IMG/VR virus record: IMGVR_UViG_3300030329_006583
Span: 124,001-188,000 of that record
Source of the DNA: a virus
Reading direction: 5' to 3' (one strand)
DNA length: 64,000 bases
A model generated the notes under the pieces. The model was not told the DNA's origin, ran no database searches, and saw nothing but the letters and a program-made list of their open reading frames with translations. Below, piece by piece: positions 1-8,267 of this stretch. Made by a program: the position numbers and the translations under genes. Within the stretch, counting starts at the first letter, position 1. Each line of letters opens with the position of its first letter.

Positions 1-6
1 ATTAAG

Positions 7-405
7 TGGAGACGCCGGGAATCGAACCCGGGTCCTAAATACCTCCAACATCATGTCATTCACAAGGTTAGCCATTTTACTCTAAACCGGCAAAGTAACT
101 CGAATTATCCCATCCCATATCGAGTATCTGGGATCCACCTGTATAAAAAGGTAATCACTTATTTCTAACTGAAAACCTTTTTTACCACCAGGGTAACCAT
201 TCAGCCCTATTTACTCGAAGGCCAATCGAGTTTTGCTGGTCTTAGTTAAAAAGGCTCCCAGCAGCCTCGGATTAAGCAGCTAGTGCGTAATCGTTGTAAG
301 TGTCAGTGTTGGCACTTATTAAGTTCAGCGTTTTTACAGAGACCTTCGCTGCCCTCTGCCTTGCACATAATGGTTTTGATACTCAGTCGAAACCTTTACA
401 TCCCC
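7..405 (-). ncRNA. ssrA: tmRNA (transfer-messenger RNA)
   Basis: The 5' end GGGGATG (405-399) pairs with CGTCTCC (14-8) to form the acceptor stem, followed by discriminator A at position 7; CCA is not encoded. A T-arm with TTCGATT loop lies at 15-31, and the 5' part carries the tmRNA-typical GGTTTCGACTG. The resume codon is GCC (313-311) and the tag frame ends at TAA (274-272), encoding ANTDTYNDYALAA, which ends in the classical YALAA degron. It would rescue stalled ribosomes and tag nascent chains for ClpXP-type proteolysis. The boundaries come from pairing and could be off by a base. Confidence 0.95.
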
Positions 406-420
406 AATATTAATTTAAAT

Positions 421-606
421 CTATTTTCTAGATTTTTCTTCACTAATTGTTAATTTTACCAGATCTTGAGCTTCCTTTTTCAATAATCTTAAACCCTTTC
501 TAGCTCTTACACCGGCTGATGCATTTCCACTAGCATTTTTATGTACGTCTAACTCAAGACTCTCTACCAATACCTTTATTTCGTTCCACTTATCAATGAT
601 TGACAT
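421..606 (-). CDS. Hc1-like (histone H1-like) small DNA-binding protein
   Basis: A 61-residue helical protein starting at ATG 606 behind AAGGAGAAAATT. The centre and C-terminus (GNASAGVRARKGLRLLKKEA) match the pattern of bacterial Hc1/histone H1-like proteins, in which a GNKAAGTRARKALxELKK-type segment is diagnostic. A role in DNA compaction is therefore expected by family. It is the last gene before the tmRNA, 16 bases away. No zinc motif or membrane segment is present. Assignment is by remembered motif only. Confidence 0.6.
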   Translation of the reverse strand: MSIIDKWNEIKVLVESLELDVHKNASGNASAGVRARKGLRLLKKEAQDLVKLTISEEKSRK

Positions 607-616
607 AATTTTCTCC

Positions 617-832
617 TTAAATTATAATATTAGAATCATTTTGATTCTGCGCTTCTGTGATATCATCCATGAATTGCTGACAACATTGCGAAATTTCCGT
701 GAGTGCATTATTATCTTCTAATTCTAATGATAACAAATAACAAATTTTTAAAATCTGTTGTTGTGTAACACCATAATCAAGTATGGTTTTTACAATTTCT
801 CTGCTCACTATTGATTTTTCTATTGCGTCCAT
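617..832 (-). CDS. Small helical protein of unknown function
   Basis: A 71-residue acidic, apparently all-helical protein (Leu/Ile heptads, CysCys at about residue 50). It lies between the Hc1-like gene and a zinc-ribbon-like gene with gaps of about 10 bases, so it is probably co-transcribed. No recognisable family. The start ATG 832 has no strong ribosome site. Confidence 0.6.
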   Translation of the reverse strand: MDAIEKSIVSREIVKTILDYGVTQQQILKICYLLSLELEDNNALTEISQCCQQFMDDITEAQNQNDSNIII

Positions 833-842
833 ATTTTACGTT

Positions 843-1307
843 TTACTCCACCGCCCTTCTATCTATAAATGATTCTATCTTAAATTTATCTTCTTTTTCA
901 AAAACCAACATTTTACCGGTGATTTCATTTTCAACGTCATCTTTTGTCAAAACTACAAAAGATCCCCATCTTTTATTATCTATAATAAATTTAACATTTT
1001 CATAAGTGGGCAAATCACATTTATACGATTCTAGAATTTCAACTACACCTTTATCCAAAGTATATTTTATATCAATAATGGAGGATTGTGATTTTAAATC
1101 ATCCTTCCCAGCCATAATATGAGATTTACAAATATCAAATATTTTATGTATCACCCCACAATTATTACATGTAACATATTTTGGAATGACTGTATCACTA
1201 TCATCAATAATAGAAAACACAACGAATTTATGATATGCAAAATTCTCTTTATTCCTAAACTGAGGTAATACACAATGACATTCAATTATGTGTTTAATCC
1301 CATCCAT
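843..1307 (-). CDS. Unknown protein with putative zinc-binding cysteines
   Basis: A 154-residue protein with two early cysteine/histidine groups (ECHC near residue 10 and CNNCG near residue 47), a spacing compatible with a structural zinc site. The C-terminal half is alternating beta/charged and unrecognised. It sits in the leftmost minus-strand operon. Function unknown. Confidence 0.65.
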   Translation of the reverse strand: MDGIKHIIECHCVLPQFRNKENFAYHKFVVFSIIDDSDTVIPKYVTCNNCGVIHKIFDICKSHIMAGKDDLKSQSSIIDIKYTLDKGVVEILESYKCDLPTYENVKFIIDNKRWGSFVVLTKDDVENEITGKMLVFEKEDKFKIESFIDRRAVE

Positions 1308-1316
1308 GTTTTTATT

Positions 1317-1523
1317 TTATTGCTTTTTAACTACAGATAACACATTATTTGATCCACGATCAAACGACATATTGACACTATTTGTCACTGTATTTAATAA
1401 TGATTTTAATTCTTCTTTTGTTAATGTTGATCTGTATGTTTCTACCACTGAATTATTAATTTGAGAAACAACAAAATCCCTTAATTCATATAATTTTCTG
1501 CCAAGTTCACTTTCTAAACTCAT
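1317..1523 (-). CDS. Small unknown protein, helical
   Basis: 68 residues, beginning MSLESELGRKLYELRDF. The start ATG 1523 is chosen over an upstream in-frame ATG because GGAGG lies 6 bases before it. Predicted helical and neutral, with no family recognised. It follows the YkuK-like gene in the same direction. Confidence 0.6.
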   Translation of the reverse strand: MSLESELGRKLYELRDFVVSQINNSVVETYRSTLTKEELKSLLNTVTNSVNMSFDRGSNNVLSVVKKQ

Positions 1524-1606
1524 ATCCACCCTCCATGGAAAATATATGGAAAATATATTCCTCACGTAACACTAGTTAAATTGAAGTATGAAATTTGTAT
1601 AAATAA

Positions 1607-2077
1607 TTATTTCGTGTATTTATCGGCAACGGTAGCAGATGCCCATGAATCAGGTTTTAAAAGATAATTAAATCCCATTCCTAATGCATAATTCGCTAAT
1701 GATTTTGCATATTTTGCACTTTTATGAATGATATTTTGATTGGCATCAATATGAATTGTGATTTTTTTTCCGGTTTCCGTTTTAATCGAATTTGCAATAT
1801 GAATAGATCTTTCTACTTCTTCAAATAATCTAGCTTGTAGATTGTTGTAATGGTGCCTAGGTTTTTGAGATTTATTGACGAAATATACCCCACCATTACC
1901 AGGCCATGTCAAACAAATGGCTGTAACATATGTAATATTTTCTTTAACAACATGAGAATCTGAACCTACATGAATTTCAACAGGATTTAAATTTTTTATT
2001 TTTTTAAAAACGTCGATTATGTTGAAATTTTCCCCACTACCTGTTTTCCAATTTTCAAAATGGTGAAATATTTTCAT
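1607..2077 (-). CDS. RNase H-fold protein of the YkuK/DUF458 family
   Basis: 156 residues from ATG 2077; an in-frame TTG at 2098 would overlap the chaperonin gene by 11 bases. Family marks are the early Asp in VGSDSHV (strand 1), LFEEVERSI, the IHIDANQN acidic strand, and the C-terminal GMGFNYLLKPDSWASATVADK block. These correspond to the RNase H-like active-site layout of the YkuK family, whose substrate is not established. It is one of the last genes of the transcription unit carrying the chaperonin and PrkA genes. Confidence 0.82.
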   Translation of the reverse strand: MKIFHHFENWKTGSGENFNIIDVFKKIKNLNPVEIHVGSDSHVVKENITYVTAICLTWPGNGGVYFVNKSQKPRHHYNNLQARLFEEVERSIHIANSIKTETGKKITIHIDANQNIIHKSAKYAKSLANYALGMGFNYLLKPDSWASATVADKYTK

Positions 2078-2087
2078 ATTTTTTATA

Positions 2088-3458
2088 TCATGATTCAATC
2101 ACAGAGACTGAAGAATTTTTTAGTTGTTTATAAATTGAAAATGCACTATCAATACCTGACATTAATGCTGTGGTGCCAAAAAGGGATAGGCCAAGTTTTT
2201 TTAAAGAATTATTGATATACACATTTAATAAGTATTCATGTTTTTTTTCTTTAGGATCAAGTAATTCTATATTTTCTAAATCTATTACCCCATAATTTCT
2301 TATATGATAAAACATGTTAAAACCGGATTCTATCCTATCTTTAATAACACCATGCATTTCACCAAATTTACTAGAGATAGAAATTTCTACTTTATTTGCG
2401 GTTAAATTTCTAATTCGTTGGGAAATTAAATTTATTTTATCTCTTTCATTAATTTGTTTTAGTTGTTCCTTTAAATTGGAAACATGAAGATTAACACTAT
2501 GCATAGAATCTTCATGTTCAATAGTGATAATCCCCCTAGAATATTGGGCAGATTTAATATGATTGAAATCATCTAATTTTATAGTAGATATTAATTCCCC
2601 TTTAAGTGATGATCTCACATCCAACCCACATACAGTTGCGATATCATTTAACATATTAATCCCATTTAAATCATAGGGAACACACAAAGGCAATATATTA
2701 AGCATTCCGTTTTTCATATTAACGGCCAATGTATTACATACTTCCGGGGCAAACCCCCTAGCGATAATGATAGTGGGTGAATTATCTTTGGACAATTCTA
2801 GAAATATTTTTTCTATTTCTGATACCCTTTCAATTAATCCTTCTATCACAATAATTTTAACATCATGATATTTCCATTTATTTAATGCGTGATATTGAAT
2901 AAATTCGGTTGGGGGTTTAATTGGGAAATCATAACCTACTTTAATTTCTATAATATTTTCATTTCTGGGTGTATCATTTACGAATACAGAACCAACATTT
3001 TTAGATTCCTGTATGGAATTAACTAAAATATCATAGGTAAATTTATCATGATAATAATTTTGTATGATATGTCGATAATCTTTAAAGGTTGCTTTCCTGG
3101 AATTTAGTGCAAAACTTTTTTTTATAATTGTTTTATCTAGGGGTTGAATATTCAAATCAATTGATTTATAAAGCCCTAATAAACACGAAAGAAAAACATA
3201 ACCACTACCGGTATTCTTTTTTTCATTATTAAATACAGTACCAAGTATTATATCTTTCAGTAGTTTTTGTGATTTATTTTCTACACGGATATCTTTTAAA
3301 ACCCGGGCAAGATCTGCTATTTCTAATTTTCCTAATCTTTTACCATACGTATGATACACACCGGTATTTTGTAATTGTGTAATTACTTCTTTTAAGGACT
3401 TAAAAAAATCATTTCTAGAAACTTTCGTTTCACTTTCAAAAAGTGCCTGGGTATACAT
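2088..3458 (-). CDS. Highly divergent GroEL-like chaperonin
   Basis: A 456-residue protein, shorter than GroEL (about 548). The middle aligns by eye with the GroEL apical domain: IIIARGF..EVCNTLAVNMKNG..NILPLCVPY..NGINMLNDIATVCG matches the IIAEDVEGEAL..LVVNKLRG..KVAAVKAPGFG..R..ML.DIA.LTG block. Then come IKLDDFNHIKSAQ (KATLEDLGQAKR in GroEL), a QLKQINERDK..LISQRIRNLTA helix pair and a TEVEMKEKKARV-like stretch. The nucleotide site looks degenerate: the GDGTTT loop is replaced by NTGSGYV, and the Asp after RVED is not conserved. No GroES gene is visible. It follows PrkA and an 86-residue membrane protein, so it may serve folding of phage proteins or a non-ATPase role. Confidence 0.72.
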   Translation of the reverse strand: MYTQALFESETKVSRNDFFKSLKEVITQLQNTGVYHTYGKRLGKLEIADLARVLKDIRVENKSQKLLKDIILGTVFNNEKKNTGSGYVFLSCLLGLYKSIDLNIQPLDKTIIKKSFALNSRKATFKDYRHIIQNYYHDKFTYDILVNSIQESKNVGSVFVNDTPRNENIIEIKVGYDFPIKPPTEFIQYHALNKWKYHDVKIIVIEGLIERVSEIEKIFLELSKDNSPTIIIARGFAPEVCNTLAVNMKNGMLNILPLCVPYDLNGINMLNDIATVCGLDVRSSLKGELISTIKLDDFNHIKSAQYSRGIITIEHEDSMHSVNLHVSNLKEQLKQINERDKINLISQRIRNLTANKVEISISSKFGEMHGVIKDRIESGFNMFYHIRNYGVIDLENIELLDPKEKKHEYLLNVYINNSLKKLGLSLFGTTALMSGIDSAFSIYKQLKNSSVSVIES

Positions 3459-3461
3459 TTT

Positions 3462-3722
3462 TTAATGTGGGATATTTGTTTTGTTGCCGGCAAAAGCAGC
3501 GGCCGCCTTATAAATTGCGTCTTTTACATCTTGCTGTTGGTTGTCCAATAATTTCTGTGCCTCAGAAAAACGATGAATTGCCATGGCAGCACGACAAAAT
3601 GCAATCACTAGGGACGTACCAAAAAATACATGACCCAATACATTCATCCCTGCAATATAAAGGGCGGCTGCTGAAACCATGGTTATTTCTGGATATCCAA
3701 AACTAATGTGAATTGAATTCAT
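3462..3722 (-). CDS. Small membrane protein
   Basis: 86 residues with a hydrophobic N-terminal half (about residues 10-45, enough for one or two membrane passes) and a helical, Gln/Asp-rich C-terminus. ATG 3722 is preferred because AGGAGG stands 6 bases upstream; the longer ATG at 3737 overlaps that ribosome site. It lies between PrkA and the GroEL-like gene, 3 bases from the latter. Function unknown. Confidence 0.65.
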   Translation of the reverse strand: MNSIHISFGYPEITMVSAAALYIAGMNVLGHVFFGTSLVIAFCRAAMAIHRFSEAQKLLDNQQQDVKDAIYKAAAAFAGNKTNIPH

Positions 3723-3776
3723 ACTATACCTCCTCATTGATTATAATCAACAAAAATTCTAAGTACAAATTAATTC

Positions 3777-5705
3777 TTAGCTATCGCGCCATAAATTATT
3801 GCTAGCAAAGGTAAGAATTTCTTCTGCAGAATCTTCATTGTAACCATATTCTTTAATCATAACGTCAACCATGTCAGAATACTTCTTTTGCTGTTCATCA
3901 TCACGTGTTTTGGATTTAGTTACAATGCGTGCCATATCTTTCACAGAGCCAATCAGGTACCCTTCAATGGCTTCCTTAAGGGGTTCATAACTGGAATAAT
4001 CCACCTTTTCACCACGCCGCATTTTTGCAAACATGTAGGCGGTTACATCACTACGGAAACCATCCTTGGAGGAACCGACAATACCGATTTGTTCTTCAAT
4101 AGATCTCAGGAAATTCTCATCAGGTTCCATGTCTTCTTTTGTAATACGATTTTTTAATTTTTGCCTTGTGGTATAAGCCTCTGCATTATCAAGGTAATTG
4201 TCAAATAGCGACTGGGCTTGCTCTTCATATGCAGTAATAAAGGCCTTTGCAATTTCAGTTTCCAGGATTTTAAGATACTCTTCTCTTACAACCTTTTGAA
4301 TTAATTCTAGACATGCATTTCGGAACTCTTCATCAATGAGTTGTTCTTTGACCTGTGTTGTAAGTGATTCCATTATTGATATTGGTGTAATCATACCTTT
4401 TTCGCTATCAGATAATGCATTATCAATGGCTTTCATGATAAAACGAGTTGAAATACCTGACATACCTTCTTTCCTTGATTCTTCACGAAGATCTTTAATG
4501 TCAATTTTTTTCACCCGGCCTTTCTCAATAACCTCATCACCATTATAGATTTTCAGCTTTGTCATAAGATCACATTTTTGTGATGGTTTAAGACGTGATA
4601 ACACTGAGAACATACTGGCAATTTTTATTGTGTGAGGTGCAATATGGGCCGTAAAATCTGAACGACTTAATTGTTTTTCGTAGATTTTTATTTCCTGATC
4701 CAATTCCAATACATACGGGACATTAATTTTAACTATACGATCTAGGATGGCTTCATTGGTGTGTTCGCTTCTAAAACGATTCCATTCTGCTTCATTACAG
4801 TGCGCCAGAATAACACCATCAAAATAAATCATGTCATTTTTACCGGGACTTGGAACTCTTTTTTCTTGAGTTGCGGTAATCACTGTATGAAGAAATTCAA
4901 TTTCATTTTTGAATATTTCCACAAATTCAACAATTCCTCGATTCCCAATATTGAATGCACCATTTAACGAAAGCACGCGTGGGTCATCTTCCGGGTAAAT
5001 GTCCAACTTTGATATGTCTTCGGTACCAATCAACGCGCCAACATCCTGGCTATTTGCGTCCATTGGGGGGACGCTGGCTATTCCCCTCCTTCCTCTTTGT
5101 GAAAAAGTTGACTGCACCACCGGAAAATTTTCATACTGTCCATCAAATTCCTCGAGGAGTCTGTGCCTAGCAATTGGACTTAGATCCCCTTCAACAGAAA
5201 CATTTAGCATTTTTTCAAACTTGTTCCGCAGAGCGCGTGGTAATAAATGTAAAGGTTCCCCTTTTTGAGGATCACCTTCTAAGTGATAATATTTTTCACC
5301 ATCTAAAACCCTTTTAATATGTTCAGTCAATGCAGATTTACCAGCACCAACAGGTCCCATAAATAAAAGCACCTGTCGACTTTCTTCGCCTTTCATTGAT
5401 GCAGATTTCAGAAAGCGCATAATTTTAGCAATAACTTTTTCCATTCCGAAAAATTCTTCTTGAAAATAATCAAAAACTTTTACATTATCATCATCAAAAA
5501 GTTTATGCGTACGTGGGTCAGTTTTATCTAGATAACTGATACCATGTTTTTCAATTGCATCACATAATCTTTTATGAGCCAACTTTATAATTTCTGGATT
5601 TTTTGAAATTTCATCAAGATAATCTAGAAATGTACCTGTAAATTTCTTTTTCTTCTTAGTATTGCGTTGTTTTTCAATAATACTTAGAAAGTCGTCCCTT
5701 TTCAT
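3777..5705 (-). CDS. prkA: PrkA/YeaG-type AAA+ serine protein kinase homologue
   Basis: 642 residues, essentially the length of E. coli YeaG. The start ATG 5705 follows GGGAG; an in-frame ATG at 5759 would overlap SpoVR. The N-terminal PrkA AAA domain has Walker A GPVGAGKS at about residue 117, LEGDPQKGEPLHLLP after it, and an HCNEAEW block typical of PrkA. The C-terminal PrkA domain is complete. In bacteria this AAA protein (reported as kinase or protease-like) acts with YeaH and SpoVR/YcgB in starvation and stationary-phase stress. Here the three genes are adjacent in the order YeaH, SpoVR, PrkA, suggesting a functional complex carried by the phage. Confidence 0.93.
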   Translation of the reverse strand: MKRDDFLSIIEKQRNTKKKKKFTGTFLDYLDEISKNPEIIKLAHKRLCDAIEKHGISYLDKTDPRTHKLFDDDNVKVFDYFQEEFFGMEKVIAKIMRFLKSASMKGEESRQVLLFMGPVGAGKSALTEHIKRVLDGEKYYHLEGDPQKGEPLHLLPRALRNKFEKMLNVSVEGDLSPIARHRLLEEFDGQYENFPVVQSTFSQRGRRGIASVPPMDANSQDVGALIGTEDISKLDIYPEDDPRVLSLNGAFNIGNRGIVEFVEIFKNEIEFLHTVITATQEKRVPSPGKNDMIYFDGVILAHCNEAEWNRFRSEHTNEAILDRIVKINVPYVLELDQEIKIYEKQLSRSDFTAHIAPHTIKIASMFSVLSRLKPSQKCDLMTKLKIYNGDEVIEKGRVKKIDIKDLREESRKEGMSGISTRFIMKAIDNALSDSEKGMITPISIMESLTTQVKEQLIDEEFRNACLELIQKVVREEYLKILETEIAKAFITAYEEQAQSLFDNYLDNAEAYTTRQKLKNRITKEDMEPDENFLRSIEEQIGIVGSSKDGFRSDVTAYMFAKMRRGEKVDYSSYEPLKEAIEGYLIGSVKDMARIVTKSKTRDDEQQKKYSDMVDVMIKEYGYNEDSAEEILTFASNNLWRDS

Positions 5706-5733
5706 CTTATACTCCCGATGTTGATTATAATTA

Positions 5734-7038
5734 TTAGATTTCCCACGGTTCATCTTCAATTATTGTATTCAATTTTACAACATCACCCCATAAGGTACTG
5801 ACATGGAGAACAACTTCATCTGCATAACTCAACTCGAGATCTCTACCGTCATGTTCATGTTCCAATGCTAGGATATTGCCGTCTTCAACTTCACCCACCA
5901 AAATTCTTGGAATGGAATTTCCTCCAATATTTTTTAATAAAGCTAATTTTACTTTTTCCCAACCTTCATCATCTGAAATTTCATCAATGGAATATGTTCC
6001 TTTTTTATTTGCAAAAGCAAAAAGATTCAATTCCTCTGCGTCTTCTTGGGTTAGGTACTGTCTTAAAAACGCTTGATCATGTGCACACTCCCGTGCTATG
6101 AAACATTCTTCCAACCCATATCTTTCCTCTATTTTATTAAATAGGTGAAATCCTAAATGATAAGGATTAATTCCACCAATATGAGGTCTTACAACCTGAT
6201 TGTGACTTTTAAGAAAAGCCAAATGCATTTCAGATGGTAAATTTAATTCATGTAAAATCCTATAATGCCAAAAACATGCCCATCCTTCATTCATAATTTT
6301 TGTTTGCATTTGTGGAATAAAATATCTAGCTTCGTCTCTTACAATTTCAATAATATCAATTTGCCAATCATCAAGCCCGGCATGATTTACAATAAACCCC
6401 AATATATCCCTATCTGGCTCTAGCGGTATCCGGTTTAAATCTAGGTGCCTATATTTGTTTTCTTCATCATTTTTAATTAAATTTGTGTATTTTCCTAAAA
6501 GTTCTTGGTGTGATTGACTTTCATAAGGAAATTCGGGAATTTGAAATTGCACAGCATGAGCAGCATCCAGGATATCTTCTACAGCTTCAACACCAATACT
6601 GGGATCTTCTATGTATGATTGAATTCTTTTTTTTGCATTCCTAAATCTTGAAATAACGGTATCAGCTCGTGTGTACTTAAACATCCTATTATTTTTAAAG
6701 AAATCAGAGTGACCAACACAGTGTGCCATGATAAGCACCTGTAAATAAAGTGGGTTTTCACGCATTAAATAAGAGATGGAAGGATCTGAATTAATTATGA
6801 GCTCATACGGTAATCCCTCTACCCCTGCATTGTACATTTGATGTGTTCTTTCGAAACTTTTTCCAAAAGACCAATGAGAATAATGAGTAGGCATACCATG
6901 GTAAGACATATTACCAATCATTTCGTAATAATCACATGTTTCATAAACAATAGGGTACCAATCTAGGCCATGGCCTTTGGCTAATTCGCATATTTTATCA
7001 TCCCATTTTTTGAGATCATCTAATGACCAATCACCCAT
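5734..7038 (-). CDS. spoVR: SpoVR/YcgB family protein
   Basis: 434 residues, somewhat shorter than E. coli YcgB (about 510). It has the family blocks MPTHYSHWSFGKSFER, YELIINSDPSISYLMREN, AHCVGHSDFFKNN, and a WACFWHYR block. Ribosome site GGAGG lies 8 bases before ATG 7038, inside the last codons of the YeaH gene (8-base overlap), so translation is coupled. SpoVR proteins are known from spore cortex formation in Bacillus and from the YeaGH/YcgB starvation group; the molecular activity is unresolved. Cytoplasmic, no signal peptide. Confidence 0.93.
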   Translation of the reverse strand: MGDWSLDDLKKWDDKICELAKGHGLDWYPIVYETCDYYEMIGNMSYHGMPTHYSHWSFGKSFERTHQMYNAGVEGLPYELIINSDPSISYLMRENPLYLQVLIMAHCVGHSDFFKNNRMFKYTRADTVISRFRNAKKRIQSYIEDPSIGVEAVEDILDAAHAVQFQIPEFPYESQSHQELLGKYTNLIKNDEENKYRHLDLNRIPLEPDRDILGFIVNHAGLDDWQIDIIEIVRDEARYFIPQMQTKIMNEGWACFWHYRILHELNLPSEMHLAFLKSHNQVVRPHIGGINPYHLGFHLFNKIEERYGLEECFIARECAHDQAFLRQYLTQEDAEELNLFAFANKKGTYSIDEISDDEGWEKVKLALLKNIGGNSIPRILVGEVEDGNILALEHEHDGRDLELSYADEVVLHVSTLWGDVVKLNTIIEDEPWEI

Positions 7039-8212
7039 CTAATTTGCCTCCAAAAAGTTTTCTAAAAGCCGGCCAGATATCTTCTTTTTGAAATATTTTT
7101 GTTATTTTAAATTTTTTGTCAACCAAAACTTTGAATTGTTTATCTAGGCTGGATTCCATAATGGTTCTCCATTCCTTCCCTTCCCTTTCAGGCTCGATTT
7201 CACAATAACAATATAATTGGCTGTAATCTTTAAGAACGATTGCCGCCTCTTCTGTTACTCTTTCATCACCAGGCCAGTTGTCACCATCGGAACATTGGAA
7301 ACAATATATGTTCCAAGCATTAGGGTGAAATCTCTCCCTGATTATTTCAATTGTTTTATTAAGTGCAGAACTAGCCAATGTTCCACCACCGGTGCCTCGT
7401 GTAAAAAATTGTTTTTCATTTACTTCTTGTGCCTTAGTGTCATGAGCAATAAAAACAATTTCTACATTTTCATAACGATGTCTAAGAAATTGGTAAATTA
7501 AAAAATAAAAACTACGTGCAAGAAATTTTTTATTTGGTGTCATGGATCCAGAGACGTCCATAATAAAAAATATAACAGCATTGCTGGATTCTTTGGTTGT
7601 CTTTTTAATATGGCGATATTCTAAATCATTTTGGTGAAAAGTGAACCTTTCATCTTGTTGACAATCATTATCAATAAGGCCTTTCTTTTTCTTTTTACGT
7701 TTTATTTTATTAATAACTGTACGTTTTTTATCTAATCGAGGACGAATACCTTCTTTTCTGTAACCGTGCCTCTTAAGCTTTTCGGTACTAACAGACTTTA
7801 ATTTTTTCTTTTCTAAATCAGGTAATTCAAGATCCCTAAACAAATATTCGGCCAATTCATCTAAAGTAATCTCTACTTCATAATATTCTATACCGGCTTC
7901 ATTACCTGCTTCACCTGGTTTTGGTTTTTTTTGCTTTTGGGCTTGACCAACTGTTTGCCCTCTTTTAATATCCCTACCTGGCGCGGATCCAACTCGTTGA
8001 TTACTTTCATTCTCACCATATATGAATCTATATTCCTTAATTCCACGAACCGGTATCTTTATCTTTTTTTTGCCATCTTCACCAATAATTGATTCTTCGG
8101 CAACAATATTGTGAATACCTTCACGGATCGCCTTTTCTATTTTTTGCTTGTGTCGTCGACGATCTGATGCGGAACGATCTGCAGATGTTTTATGTTGTTT
8201 AAAATCAGACAT
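7031..8212 (-). CDS. yeaH: YeaH/UPF0229 family VWA protein
   Basis: 393 residues (E. coli YeaH about 427). The N-terminus is basic and the centre holds a GVRGIKEY-like region. The C-terminal VWA domain begins at about residue 215 with FIMDVSGSM, an intact DxSxS metal-ion site, followed by the family block FFTRGTGGGTLASSAL and a late FQCSDGDNW. It is the first gene of the YeaH-SpoVR-PrkA unit. No clear ribosome site precedes ATG 8212; instead the start codon lies in a 9-base inverted repeat (8205-8233). Confidence 0.92.
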   Translation of the reverse strand: MSDFKQHKTSADRSASDRRRHKQKIEKAIREGIHNIVAEESIIGEDGKKKIKIPVRGIKEYRFIYGENESNQRVGSAPGRDIKRGQTVGQAQKQKKPKPGEAGNEAGIEYYEVEITLDELAEYLFRDLELPDLEKKKLKSVSTEKLKRHGYRKEGIRPRLDKKRTVINKIKRKKKKKGLIDNDCQQDERFTFHQNDLEYRHIKKTTKESSNAVIFFIMDVSGSMTPNKKFLARSFYFLIYQFLRHRYENVEIVFIAHDTKAQEVNEKQFFTRGTGGGTLASSALNKTIEIIRERFHPNAWNIYCFQCSDGDNWPGDERVTEEAAIVLKDYSQLYCYCEIEPEREGKEWRTIMESSLDKQFKVLVDKKFKITKIFQKEDIWPAFRKLFGGKLDG

Positions 8213-8233
8213 ATCATTTATAAATATGTCTGA
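8205..8233 (-). promoter_or_regulatory. Inverted repeat over the yeaH start codon
   Basis: TCAGACATA (minus, 8233-8225) and TATGTCTGA (8213-8205) form a perfect 9-bp repeat with an 11-base AT-rich centre. The yeaH ATG (8212-8210) is inside the second arm. As RNA this hairpin would hide the start codon; as DNA it could be an operator. Which applies cannot be told from sequence. Confidence 0.55.
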
Positions 8234-8267
8234 TTTGTGGCTTCAAGTTAAATTAATTGTGATAAAA

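Noticed and set aside
3462-3722. GroES co-chaperonin partner for the GroEL-like protein
   Set aside because: The neighbour is a hydrophobic membrane protein without the GroES beta-barrel or mobile-loop pattern.
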